Source of the DNA: Pelagerythrobacter aerophilus
Lineage (GTDB): Bacteria; Pseudomonadota; Alphaproteobacteria; Sphingomonadales; Sphingomonadaceae
Reading direction: 5' to 3'
Assembly: GCF_003581645.1 (NCBI RefSeq)
Contig: NZ_QXFK01000009.1
Location: 1-64,000 of the forward strand
Length of the DNA stretch: 64,000 nucleotides
This document shows, one piece after another, positions 53,821 through 61,392 of the stretch (positions are counted from its first letter, which is position 1; the number at the start of each line of letters is the position of its first letter). Made by a program: the position numbers and the translations under genes. The notes under the pieces are model-generated. The model did no database searches. It saw nothing but the letters and a program-made list of their open reading frames with translations, and was not told where the DNA came from.

Positions 53821-56001
53821 TCACGAGGCAGCCTCTCCCACTTCCTCTGCCTTGCCGATGAGAACCTGCGGAGTAAGGACCTGCGGTAGCACCTCGGCAG
53901 CCTCGCCGGGCGCATAGAACTGGTAGAAGGGTATCGAGTTGCGACCGTGATCGGCAAGATAAGCCGTGATCTCGGGGTCCTGCCGCGTCCAGTCGCCCGT
54001 GAGTGTCACCACGCCGGCTTCGGCAAAGGCCTCCTGCGTCGCCTCGGTATCGATGGCAACGCGTTCGTTGACCTTGCAGACCAGGCACCAGTCGGCGGTA
54101 AAATCGACGAAGACAGGAGTGCCTGCCGCCCGCAGTTCCGCCAGCCGGGCGGTGCTGAACGTCTCGTGGAGGTCCCCTTCCGCGATCTCGCCCGAGGCCG
54201 TCGCTGCGCTCGGCGCTTCGGGAATACCGACCGTGAGGACGGCTGCCAGCGCCAGCGCCGCTGGCGCGAGCGTCAGCCATCCTGCGGAGCCGCGCCGTTG
54301 GCGCAGGCCGTACCACCACAGGGACACGGCAAAGAGCGAGAGAACCAGCAGGCCCAAAGCCATTCCGTTGACGCCGGTCTGGCGACCGAGAAGCCAGGCG
54401 AGCGCCAGCGCCGTCGCGAACATCGGCAGCGAGAGCACTTTACGCAGCGTATCCATCCACGCGCCGGGCTTGGGCAGTCGCCGCTGGACCGCAGGAATGA
54501 AGGCGACGGCAAGGAACGGCAGCGCCATTCCCAGGCCCAGCATTGCGAATACCGCAAGGGCGAGCGGCGCAGGAAGCACGAGGGCCGCCCCGAGCGCGCC
54601 GGCCATGAAAGGCCCGCTGCATGGCATGGCGATGAAGGCAGCCAAAGCTCCGGTCGAAAATGCGCCGAGGAAGCCGCCGGTCTGGCTGCCGCGCGCAGCG
54701 AATGCGGGCATCGGCAATTCGAACAGGCCGGCTAGGTTCAAGGCGATAGCGCCGGTCAGGACAAGCAGCACCAGGATAACGCCAGGGGACTGCAGCTGGA
54801 AGGACCAGCCTATCTCCATGCCGATGGCGCGCAAGCCGATGAGCAGTGCGCCGAGCAGAAGCGCGGTGGCAATTACGCCGGCCGCATAGCCCGCCCCCTC
54901 CACCCGCGCCGCGCGCGGATCGCCCCCGCTCTTGGCGAGCGACAGCGCCTTCAGGCTGAGGATGGGAAAGACGCAGGGCATCAGATTGAGGAGTAATCCG
55001 CCAAGGAGCGCACCCACGAGGGCAATGCGCAGGACATCGCCTGAAACGGCCTGCGTTGCCAAAGAGGGCGCGGCGGCGCTTTCCGTGGCTGGCACCGGAT
55101 CGACCATCGTCGGCAACGGCTCCTGGTCCGCCTGTGACAGCATCTCGTCGTCAGGGATTTCGCCCGATTGCGCTGATGGTTGCGCGTTAGCCGACGAGCT
55201 CGCGACCGTGCGCGCGCTTACGAGATAGGATTTCGTGCCGTTTGAGAGAACGCCGCGAAAAGCCGTACCGGGGGCCGTTCCTGCGGCGGGAATGCGCAGG
55301 CTGATGCCATCGCCATTGCGGCTGACGGTCTGCTTTGCCGCGGCATCGAACCAGCCTTCCTGCTCGGGGAACAGGCGGTAATTGCCTCTTGATACCGCAG
55401 GGGACGAGAACACCCAGTCATTTCCGTCGCGGGTCAGCGTCGCGCCGCTGAGCGGTTTGGGCATAGCCCTTTCCGCCGCAGCGACGATCCGTGCACCGGC
55501 GGCATCGGGCGCTCCCGATCCGACCTCCAGATTTGCCGAAAGCGTCGCGCGTTCGGGCACGCACAGCGTGTCGGAACAGACCAGCCAGCTCAGCGCAACT
55601 TCAACGGGCAAGGCCGTCCCTGGCGCGAGAGATTGCGGCACTTTCATCGTGGCGAGAAGCGAGAACGGTCCGTCGTGAACATAGCTTGCGATACCCTGCA
55701 CATCGAGCAGATGGGGAGCCGGATGACGCAAGGGCGAAACGGAGACGCCGGCCGGTACATCCCAGTCCGCCTCGACCGGCAGGCCCGCCGCACCCGGATT
55801 GGTCCAATAGCCATGCCAGCCTGCTTCCGGCTTCATCCTGATCGCGAGGGTCACCGATTCCCCGGGCTTGGGCGAGCGGGTTTCGAAGGCGAGCGATGCT
55901 TCGATATGGCGTTCCTGGGCGGATGCAGGAGCAAGGGCGATGACGCCGCCCCCGAGGGCCAGCGTCACCAGAAGCGTAAGCAGGCGGCGCAAGACAATCA
56001 T
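53821..56001 (-). CDS. scsB: DsbD/ScsB-like thiol:disulfide interchange protein
   Basis: A 726-residue membrane protein that carries reducing power to the periplasm. A signal peptide and a long N-terminal DsbD-alpha-like region (with SDTLCVPERA) are followed by about eight transmembrane helices holding the redox cysteines (NLMPCVFPILSLK and AMPCSGPFMAGAL). A C-terminal thioredoxin domain has the active site DWCLVCKVNE. The large N-terminal domain is typical of ScsB, the suppressor-of-copper-sensitivity form. It lies 3 bases after the ScsC-like gene. GGAGG ribosome site present. Confidence 0.9.
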   Translation of the reverse strand: MIVLRRLLTLLVTLALGGGVIALAPASAQERHIEASLAFETRSPKPGESVTLAIRMKPEAGWHGYWTNPGAAGLPVEADWDVPAGVSVSPLRHPAPHLLDVQGIASYVHDGPFSLLATMKVPQSLAPGTALPVEVALSWLVCSDTLCVPERATLSANLEVGSGAPDAAGARIVAAAERAMPKPLSGATLTRDGNDWVFSSPAVSRGNYRLFPEQEGWFDAAAKQTVSRNGDGISLRIPAAGTAPGTAFRGVLSNGTKSYLVSARTVASSSANAQPSAQSGEIPDDEMLSQADQEPLPTMVDPVPATESAAAPSLATQAVSGDVLRIALVGALLGGLLLNLMPCVFPILSLKALSLAKSGGDPRAARVEGAGYAAGVIATALLLGALLIGLRAIGMEIGWSFQLQSPGVILVLLVLTGAIALNLAGLFELPMPAFAARGSQTGGFLGAFSTGALAAFIAMPCSGPFMAGALGAALVLPAPLALAVFAMLGLGMALPFLAVAFIPAVQRRLPKPGAWMDTLRKVLSLPMFATALALAWLLGRQTGVNGMALGLLVLSLFAVSLWWYGLRQRRGSAGWLTLAPAALALAAVLTVGIPEAPSAATASGEIAEGDLHETFSTARLAELRAAGTPVFVDFTADWCLVCKVNERVAIDTEATQEAFAEAGVVTLTGDWTRQDPEITAYLADHGRNSIPFYQFYAPGEAAEVLPQVLTPQVLIGKAEEVGEAAS

Positions 56002-56004
56002 GGA

Positions 56005-56706
56005 TTATGCCTCCTTGCCTGCCGCATGCTCGGCGTTGAATCGCCTCGCCTCTGCAACCGCGCGCGTAAGGCCGGCATAATCGACCGCACCCGGGATCAT
56101 ATAAGGCCCGACCAGCATGGCAGGGGTACCCTGCAGGCCCATCTGGGCAGCCTGCATGGCCGTCCTGCGCAAGACGCCATCGATGTCGTCCTCACGGGCT
56201 TCCATATCGCGTTCCAAACGGGCAAAATCGATGCCGGCGGTGTTGGCCGCAGCCCTGATCTTTTCCGAACTCAGCTTGCCGTCGGTCCGCATGAGCGCGT
56301 CGTTGAACTGCCGGTGCTTGTTCTGCCATTGCGACGCGATCGCCATCCGCGCGGCCTCTTCCGATGCAGGGCCGAAGATCGGCCAGTCGCGATAGACGAT
56401 CCGGACCTTTCCATCTTCCTGCGCCAGGCGTTCGAGTTCCGGGTGAATCTTGCGACAGAAGGGACACTGGTAATCGGAATAGCTGATGATCGTGACATCA
56501 TAGCCTTCCGGCGCGAGCTTGGGGGCGATCGGGTCATCGGCGATCTCGGCGCGCGCCGCCATGGCTTCGGCGCTCGCCGCTGTGTCCTCATCCGAACCCG
56601 CATCGCCTTGCGATGCGGGGTCTCCCTGCACCAACTGGGTGGTCACCAGCGCGGTGCCTCCCGCCGTTGCGAGCAGCAATGCAGCGACCAAGGGCCATCT
56701 CGGCAT
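56005..56706 (-). CDS. scsC: ScsC-like DsbA-family thioredoxin protein
   Basis: A 233-residue membrane-anchored or secreted oxidoreductase. The N-terminal hydrophobic segment (PLVAALLLATAGGTALVTT) is followed by an acidic linker and the DsbA fold with YQCPFCRKIHPEL and the cis-proline LQGTPAMLVGPYMIPGA. It is the middle gene of the tlpA-like/scsC/scsB operon, with gaps of 2 and 3 bases. With ScsB it would form a copper-tolerant isomerase or reductase pair in the periplasm. Confidence 0.87.
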   Translation of the reverse strand: MPRWPLVAALLLATAGGTALVTTQLVQGDPASQGDAGSDEDTAASAEAMAARAEIADDPIAPKLAPEGYDVTIISYSDYQCPFCRKIHPELERLAQEDGKVRIVYRDWPIFGPASEEAARMAIASQWQNKHRQFNDALMRTDGKLSSEKIRAAANTAGIDFARLERDMEAREDDIDGVLRRTAMQAAQMGLQGTPAMLVGPYMIPGAVDYAGLTRAVAEARRFNAEHAAGKEA

Positions 56707-56708
56707 GG

Positions 56709-57509
56709 TCAGTCTCCTTGAAGTTGTTGAAGCTTATCGGACAGGGCTGCCCGTGAAATTTCACCGACATGGGTGGCGACGATCTCGCCCTCGGCATCGA
56801 CGAAGATCGTGGTCGGAAGGACACCGTTGCCGGCCACGTCCATGAGACCCATCTGCTTGTCGAGCACCACCGAGCGGGGCGATATCCCGCTCGCGAGCAG
56901 GTAATCGGCAACGGCCTGCCGGTTCTCGCCCTGGTTGGCGAGCAGTATGGGGATGTCCGAGTTCGCCGCTTCCTCGGCGAGCATGGGAAGCTCCCGTCGG
57001 CAAGGCGGACACCAGGTCGCCCACAGATTGATCGCGAACGGTTTGCCCGCGAGATTTTCAGGCGTGATCTCGGTGCCATCCATTCCGACCAGGACCGGCA
57101 AATCGGGAAGGGGCCGGGCTTCGGGTTGAAGCATGGCCGAGGCGGCGAACCAGATTGCGGCGAGGACCGCCAGCACGCCGAGAGCCCTGCGCATCGCGCG
57201 CACCGGGCGCATTCGCCAGGCCAGAATTGCAGCGGTCGCGAGCAGTCCGGCCCAGGCTGTGAACCCGCCTTGCCAGAAAGCGAGTACAGTCCACGGATCC
57301 ACCGCGTAGGCCTCCCAATGAAGCACGACATAAGCGACCCTTGCCGCCACGAGGCCGACGAGGACGGCCATGCCTGTCGCGGGCGCGGCCCTGCCGTTTT
57401 CGGCGACCAGGATCCGATCGACCAAGAACAGGAATCCTATCAGCAGGCCGACTGCCAGCAGGCGATCGGCTGCGAATGCGAGAGGTCCAAGGGAAACGGT
57501 GCTGCTCAT
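56709..57509 (-). CDS. scsD: TlpA/ScsD-like thioredoxin with membrane domain
   Basis: A 266-residue protein. The N-terminal 130 residues contain about four transmembrane helices with weak resemblance to the prolipoprotein diacylglyceryl transferase fold (LAFWQGGFTAWAGLLA). The C-terminal TlpA-type thioredoxin domain has the active site NLWATWCPPCRRELP. It is the first gene of the ScsBCD-like operon and is divergent from the response regulator over a 94-base region with two TAAG-N7-TAAG elements, the nearer one 24 bases before this start. Confidence 0.85.
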   Translation of the reverse strand: MSSTVSLGPLAFAADRLLAVGLLIGFLFLVDRILVAENGRAAPATGMAVLVGLVAARVAYVVLHWEAYAVDPWTVLAFWQGGFTAWAGLLATAAILAWRMRPVRAMRRALGVLAVLAAIWFAASAMLQPEARPLPDLPVLVGMDGTEITPENLAGKPFAINLWATWCPPCRRELPMLAEEAANSDIPILLANQGENRQAVADYLLASGISPRSVVLDKQMGLMDVAGNGVLPTTIFVDAEGEIVATHVGEISRAALSDKLQQLQGD

Positions 57510-57532
57510 CGCGGGCCATCTCGGGACCGCAG

Positions 57533-57549
57533 CTTAAGCGAGACTTACG
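57533..57549 (-). promoter_or_regulatory. TAAG-N7-TAAG element before the scsD-like operon
   Basis: In gene sense CGTAAG-N5-CTTAAG (57549 to 57533), 11-bp period, 24 bases before the start codon. Confidence 0.65.
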
Positions 57550-57552
57550 GCG

Positions 57553-57569
57553 GTTAAGACTGCTATAAG
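57553..57569 (+). promoter_or_regulatory. TAAG-N7-TAAG element before the response regulator
   Basis: In gene sense GTTAAG-N5-TATAAG (57553 to 57569), 11-bp period, 35 bases before the start codon. The second half also resembles a -10 box, so binding here would probably be autoregulatory. Confidence 0.55.
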
Positions 57570-57603
57570 CCGCAGGCGTCATTCGCCGCTATCGGAGGTT
57601 CGA

Positions 57604-58263
57604 ATGCGAATTCTGGTAGTTGAAGATGACGAAGTACTACGCGAAGGCCTCGACGCCGGTCTCTCGCTCGAAGGGCATACGGTAGATCTTGTCGAGACCT
57701 GCATGGATGCGCGGGAGGCTGCCGCGAGCTATTCGTATGACGCCCTGGTTGTCGATATCGGTCTTCCGGACGGGTCGGGGCTCGATCTCGTTCACGACTT
57801 GAGGCTTTCCGGCAACACCACCCCGATACTTGTCCTGACGGCCCGAACGATGGCAGAGGACCGCATCGAAGGCCTCGACCGCGGCGCGGACGATTATCTT
57901 GGCAAGCCGTTCGATCTGGGCGAACTCGCCGCACGGCTCCGGGCTCTGGTTCGCCGCGCTAACGGTCGCACCGAGCCAAGCGTCACGATAGGACCGCTCG
58001 CGATCACTCTGGCAACCCGCCAGGTGATGCTGAAGGGCCGAGAGATCGAGCTGTCACGCCGCGAATTCGCAGTGCTCGAAGTGCTCGTCCGCCACCCCGG
58101 TCACGTGATCTCGCGTTCCCAGATCGAAGAGGCAATCTACGGCTGGCAGGAGGAAGTTGGCTCGAACGCCGTCGAGGTGCACATCCACAAGCTTCGCGGC
58201 AAGCTTGGGGCCAATTTCATCGAAACCGTGCGCGGGGTCGGATACAGGGTACGCGAACAATGA
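57604..58263 (+). CDS. OmpR/PhoB-family response regulator
   Basis: A 219-residue two-component regulator. The receiver domain has the acidic pair in VVEDDE, the phospho-acceptor D51 (LVVDIGLPDGSG), the conserved Thr in VLTAR and the Lys in LGKPFDLGEL. The C-terminal winged helix (LSRREFAVLEVLV, EVHIHKLRGKLG, IETVRGVGYRV) binds direct repeats. The stop overlaps the kinase start by 4 bases (ATGA). The 11-bp direct repeats in front of this gene and five neighbouring units fit this class of binding domain, making it the best candidate regulator. Confidence 0.93.
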   Translation: MRILVVEDDEVLREGLDAGLSLEGHTVDLVETCMDAREAAASYSYDALVVDIGLPDGSGLDLVHDLRLSGNTTPILVLTARTMAEDRIEGLDRGADDYLGKPFDLGELAARLRALVRRANGRTEPSVTIGPLAITLATRQVMLKGREIELSRREFAVLEVLVRHPGHVISRSQIEEAIYGWQEEVGSNAVEVHIHKLRGKLGANFIETVRGVGYRVREQ

Positions 58264-59627
58264 CATCGCTAAGGATACGTCTTTTCCTTCTTGTGGCAGC
58301 GGCCACCGCTATCGTGTGGGCCCTGGCTGCTGCCTGGACCGTGCTGAGCGCGCGCGCCGATGTCGAACGGGTGCTCGACCGAAGATTGCAGGAGGCCGCC
58401 ATGATGGTGGCCTCGCTCGGCTACGATACGCAGCAGACATCGGATGCGGCGCAAAGCGGTGCCGCCTCCGTCGCGCTGCCGTCCTATGATCGGCAGCTGT
58501 CGTGCCAGATCTGGTCCGTTGGCGGGCAATTGCTTGGCGCCTCGCAGGGTGCGCCCGGGGCTGCGATGTCGGACGGCGAGGCGGGATTCAGCGAGCGGAT
58601 GATCGCTGGCAATGCCTGGCGGGTCTATACGCATGTCTCCCCCGAAAACGGCTTGCGAGTAATGGTCGGAGATACGATTGCGATGCGCAGCCGGCTTATC
58701 ACCGATCTTATGCGCGGATTGATCGTTCCGGCCACGATCGGCCTGCTCGCGCTCGCCCTGCTGCTCTGGATCGGGATCGGACAGGGCCTTTCGCCGATCC
58801 GGCGAATAGCTGCGGAGATCGGTGATCGTAGCCCCGAGGACCAGTCTCCGCTCGTGGTCGACCGCGTGCCCGATGAGCTATCCCCGCTGACTCGGGAAAT
58901 CGATGAGCTGTTCGCGAGGATAGCGCTCCTGCGGGATGGTGAAAGGCGGTTCCTGGCCAGCGCTGCGCATGAAATGCAGACCCCGCTGGCCGGTCTCAAG
59001 ACGCATGCGGAAATTGCTCTGCGTACCGAGGACGAGAATGCGCGCCGCAAATCGCTGGAGCGCATCAGGCAATCCGTCGACCGCACCACACGCCTGGTTC
59101 GTCAGTTGCTGGATCTTGCAAAGGAGCGGTCTGCCAGAGTGCCGGCCACTGAAGCCTCCGCATCGCTCGGTGACGCCTTCGACGAGGTCATCGAGGAGCT
59201 GGAGCATCTGGTTGCCGAGCGTAACGCCAGCGTCCAGATAAGCCAGGCGGCCCGGGATTTCGTGGCACCCTTGCCGCGTAATTCACTGGTCATTGCCCTG
59301 CGCAATCTGATCGAGAACGCCCTCCTTCACGGTCCAGCGAACAGCGAGGTGCGGGTAGATTCGGATGGTACAGGGTTTTGCGTGCGAGACGCAGGGCCCG
59401 GCCTATCGGACAGCGCGAGCCGGGCGATGCTCGAGCCTTTCACGAGGGACCCGGGTTCGAAGGCTCCGGGAAGCGGACTTGGTCTTTCCATCGTCAGTTC
59501 TGCGCTCGCGCCCGCCATGCGTCTGCATTTCGAGCGCATCGCCAGCGGATACCGGGTGTGCGTCCTGCCGGCAGAAACACAAGCGCCGTCGGAAGAGGTC
59601 GCGATCGACGCCAGCGAGTTCGCTTGA
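58260..59627 (+). CDS. Sensor histidine kinase
   Basis: A 455-residue inner-membrane kinase paired with the upstream regulator. Transmembrane helices at about 5-28 and 148-172 bracket a periplasmic domain of about 120 residues; a HAMP-like linker follows. The phospho-acceptor is H237 (ASAAHEMQTPLAGLKTH). The N box (ALRNLIENALLHGP) and G boxes (VRDAGPGLSD, GSGLGLSIVSS) are intact. The periplasmic domain has one Cys and no obvious metal cluster, so the signal is not evident. The neighbouring genes suggest envelope copper or thiol stress. Confidence 0.92.
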   Translation: MTSLRIRLFLLVAAATAIVWALAAAWTVLSARADVERVLDRRLQEAAMMVASLGYDTQQTSDAAQSGAASVALPSYDRQLSCQIWSVGGQLLGASQGAPGAAMSDGEAGFSERMIAGNAWRVYTHVSPENGLRVMVGDTIAMRSRLITDLMRGLIVPATIGLLALALLLWIGIGQGLSPIRRIAAEIGDRSPEDQSPLVVDRVPDELSPLTREIDELFARIALLRDGERRFLASAAHEMQTPLAGLKTHAEIALRTEDENARRKSLERIRQSVDRTTRLVRQLLDLAKERSARVPATEASASLGDAFDEVIEELEHLVAERNASVQISQAARDFVAPLPRNSLVIALRNLIENALLHGPANSEVRVDSDGTGFCVRDAGPGLSDSASRAMLEPFTRDPGSKAPGSGLGLSIVSSALAPAMRLHFERIASGYRVCVLPAETQAPSEEVAIDASEFA

Positions 59628-59681
59628 GGGTCCATCCACGATGCGCGAGAGGGCCTCGAACCGCCGTCTCGCCGCACCCTC

Positions 59682-59698
59682 CGTAAGGATGCCTTAAG
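59682..59698 (+). promoter_or_regulatory. TAAG-N7-TAAG element before the secreted nucleotidase
   Basis: In gene sense CGTAAG-N5-CTTAAG (59682 to 59698), 11-bp period, 50 bases before the start codon. Confidence 0.65.
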
Positions 59699-59747
59699 GC
59701 AGGTTTTGTCTGCACGCGCGCACGAAATCTAAAGAAGGTATTTGCCA

Positions 59748-61337
59748 ATGAACATTCTGCGCACATGCGTAATAGCCATGGCTGCGGCCACTCCCGCGAT
59801 CGCGGAGGACGACAGGACGTCGCGTCACTCATCGCCGACGACGATTACCATTCTGCACACGAACGACATCCACGGTCGCCATGCTCCGTTCGAGGCCGCC
59901 CCGGGGGACGCTACCTCGCAAACAGGCGATCCCGGGCGCAGTCCCGCGCAGTTCGACCAGGCAGGTATGGTTGGCGGATTCCAGTATCTGGCGGGGAAAG
60001 TGGGTGAGATTCGCAAGCGCGAGGGTGAGGACAAGGTTCTCCTTCTCGATGCCGGCGATACATTCAGCGACGATTATGTCGGCAATCAGACACGCGGAGA
60101 GGCGATCATATCGCTGATGAACGCGCTGGGTTACGACATGATGGCGCTGGGCAACCACGATTTCGACTACGGAGTCGAGCGCACAAGGGAACTGCAGGAT
60201 TTTGCGGACTTCCCGATCAGGGGCGCCAACGTTACCGAAAACGGCGAACCTGTGTTCGGCCAACCCTGGAAAGTTTTCACTGTCAACGGGGTCAGGATAG
60301 CGATCCTGGCCCTCACCTATCATTCGACCGACAAGACGGCGAGCGCGCAGAGCATTGCCGGACTGACCTATTCGAGCGGCATCGAGGCGACACGCCGCTA
60401 TCTGCCTGAAATGCAGCGATCGGCGGATATCGTGATGCTGCTGTCACACCAGGGCACGGCAACCGACCGCAAGCTTGCGCGTGAGCTCGATGGCGTGGAC
60501 ATCATCGTCGGCGGGCACTCGCACGATATTTTTCGCCAGCCCGAACTCGTTGACGGAACATGGATTGTCCAGGCCATGGCCGACGCGGCAGTCCTCGGCG
60601 AACTGCGCCTGGAAGTCGGCGCGGACAAGAAGCTTCGAAAGGTGACCGGCGCAGCACACCAATTGTGGAACTACCAGATCGAGCCTGATGCAGGTATCGC
60701 CGAACTCATATCCCGGATCGACGAGCCCTTTGCCGAGGCCATGAATGAAGTGCTGGCTTATTCGGCCGACCGAATTCCCCGCGATTACCGCTCGGAAAGT
60801 CCATTCGACAAGATGGTCGGCGAATACATGATCGAGGAAACCGGTGCCGATGTGGCCCTGATGCCGGGCGTTGGATACGGCATTTCGATCTACCCCGGCA
60901 ACGTGACGCGCGACCGTCTTTACACGCTCCTGCCCCACCCTGCGAAACTGGTGACTTTCGAAATGAAAGGCAGCGATCTTCTTGCTGTCCTGGAACAAAG
61001 CGCGACAAACCAGAATCCGGGAGATCCCATGAAGGTGGTCGGCGGGCTGGTGCAAGCGGCCAACATCGGCTGGACAGTGGATCTTAACCGGCCTCTGGGC
61101 GAGCGCGTAAGCGAGGTGACGGTCGGCAACACACCTATCGACCGTGAGCGCTGGTACAGGGTCGCGACCAATTCCGGGATGGCGAACGGACTTCACCGCT
61201 ACGATTTCTCCGGCATTCGCGGCAAAGAGGTCCACGAGCGCAGCGTCACACAGCTTGTCGAAGACGTCATGAAGCGCAAGCGCGTAATTTCCCGTCCGGC
61301 GAGCGGATCGACCCGCCTGGTCAAGGTCTACGAGTAA
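59748..61337 (+). CDS. Secreted bifunctional UDP-sugar hydrolase/5'-nucleotidase
   Basis: A 529-residue periplasmic metallophosphoesterase. A signal peptide (MNILRTCVIAMAAATPAIAE) precedes the catalytic domain with complete motifs: LHTNDIHGRH, LDAGDTFSDD, LGNHDFDYG, LLSHQG and GGHSHDI. The C-terminal nucleotidase domain contains YKPTNP-like positions replaced by LLPHPAKLVTFEMKGSDLL. AGAAGG lies 9 bases before the ATG; an upstream TTG is less likely. Unlike the relative at 52242 it keeps the Asn-His catalytic pair. It follows the kinase and has a TAAG-N7-TAAG element upstream. Confidence 0.9.
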   Translation: MNILRTCVIAMAAATPAIAEDDRTSRHSSPTTITILHTNDIHGRHAPFEAAPGDATSQTGDPGRSPAQFDQAGMVGGFQYLAGKVGEIRKREGEDKVLLLDAGDTFSDDYVGNQTRGEAIISLMNALGYDMMALGNHDFDYGVERTRELQDFADFPIRGANVTENGEPVFGQPWKVFTVNGVRIAILALTYHSTDKTASAQSIAGLTYSSGIEATRRYLPEMQRSADIVMLLSHQGTATDRKLARELDGVDIIVGGHSHDIFRQPELVDGTWIVQAMADAAVLGELRLEVGADKKLRKVTGAAHQLWNYQIEPDAGIAELISRIDEPFAEAMNEVLAYSADRIPRDYRSESPFDKMVGEYMIEETGADVALMPGVGYGISIYPGNVTRDRLYTLLPHPAKLVTFEMKGSDLLAVLEQSATNQNPGDPMKVVGGLVQAANIGWTVDLNRPLGERVSEVTVGNTPIDRERWYRVATNSGMANGLHRYDFSGIRGKEVHERSVTQLVEDVMKRKRVISRPASGSTRLVKVYE

Positions 61338-61351
61338 GGCAGACAATGCGA

Positions 61352-61382
61352 GGCTCGGCGTGCCGTACCGACGCGCCGGGCC
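61352..61382. terminator. Bidirectional terminator
   Basis: A 31-base element between two convergent genes folds into a stem of 11 consecutive pairs (two G-U), then one mismatch and two more pairs, closed by a 3-base loop. It can serve both the nucleotidase (plus) and the ATPase (minus). Confidence 0.65.
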
Positions 61383-61392
61383 ATTGCTTGAA

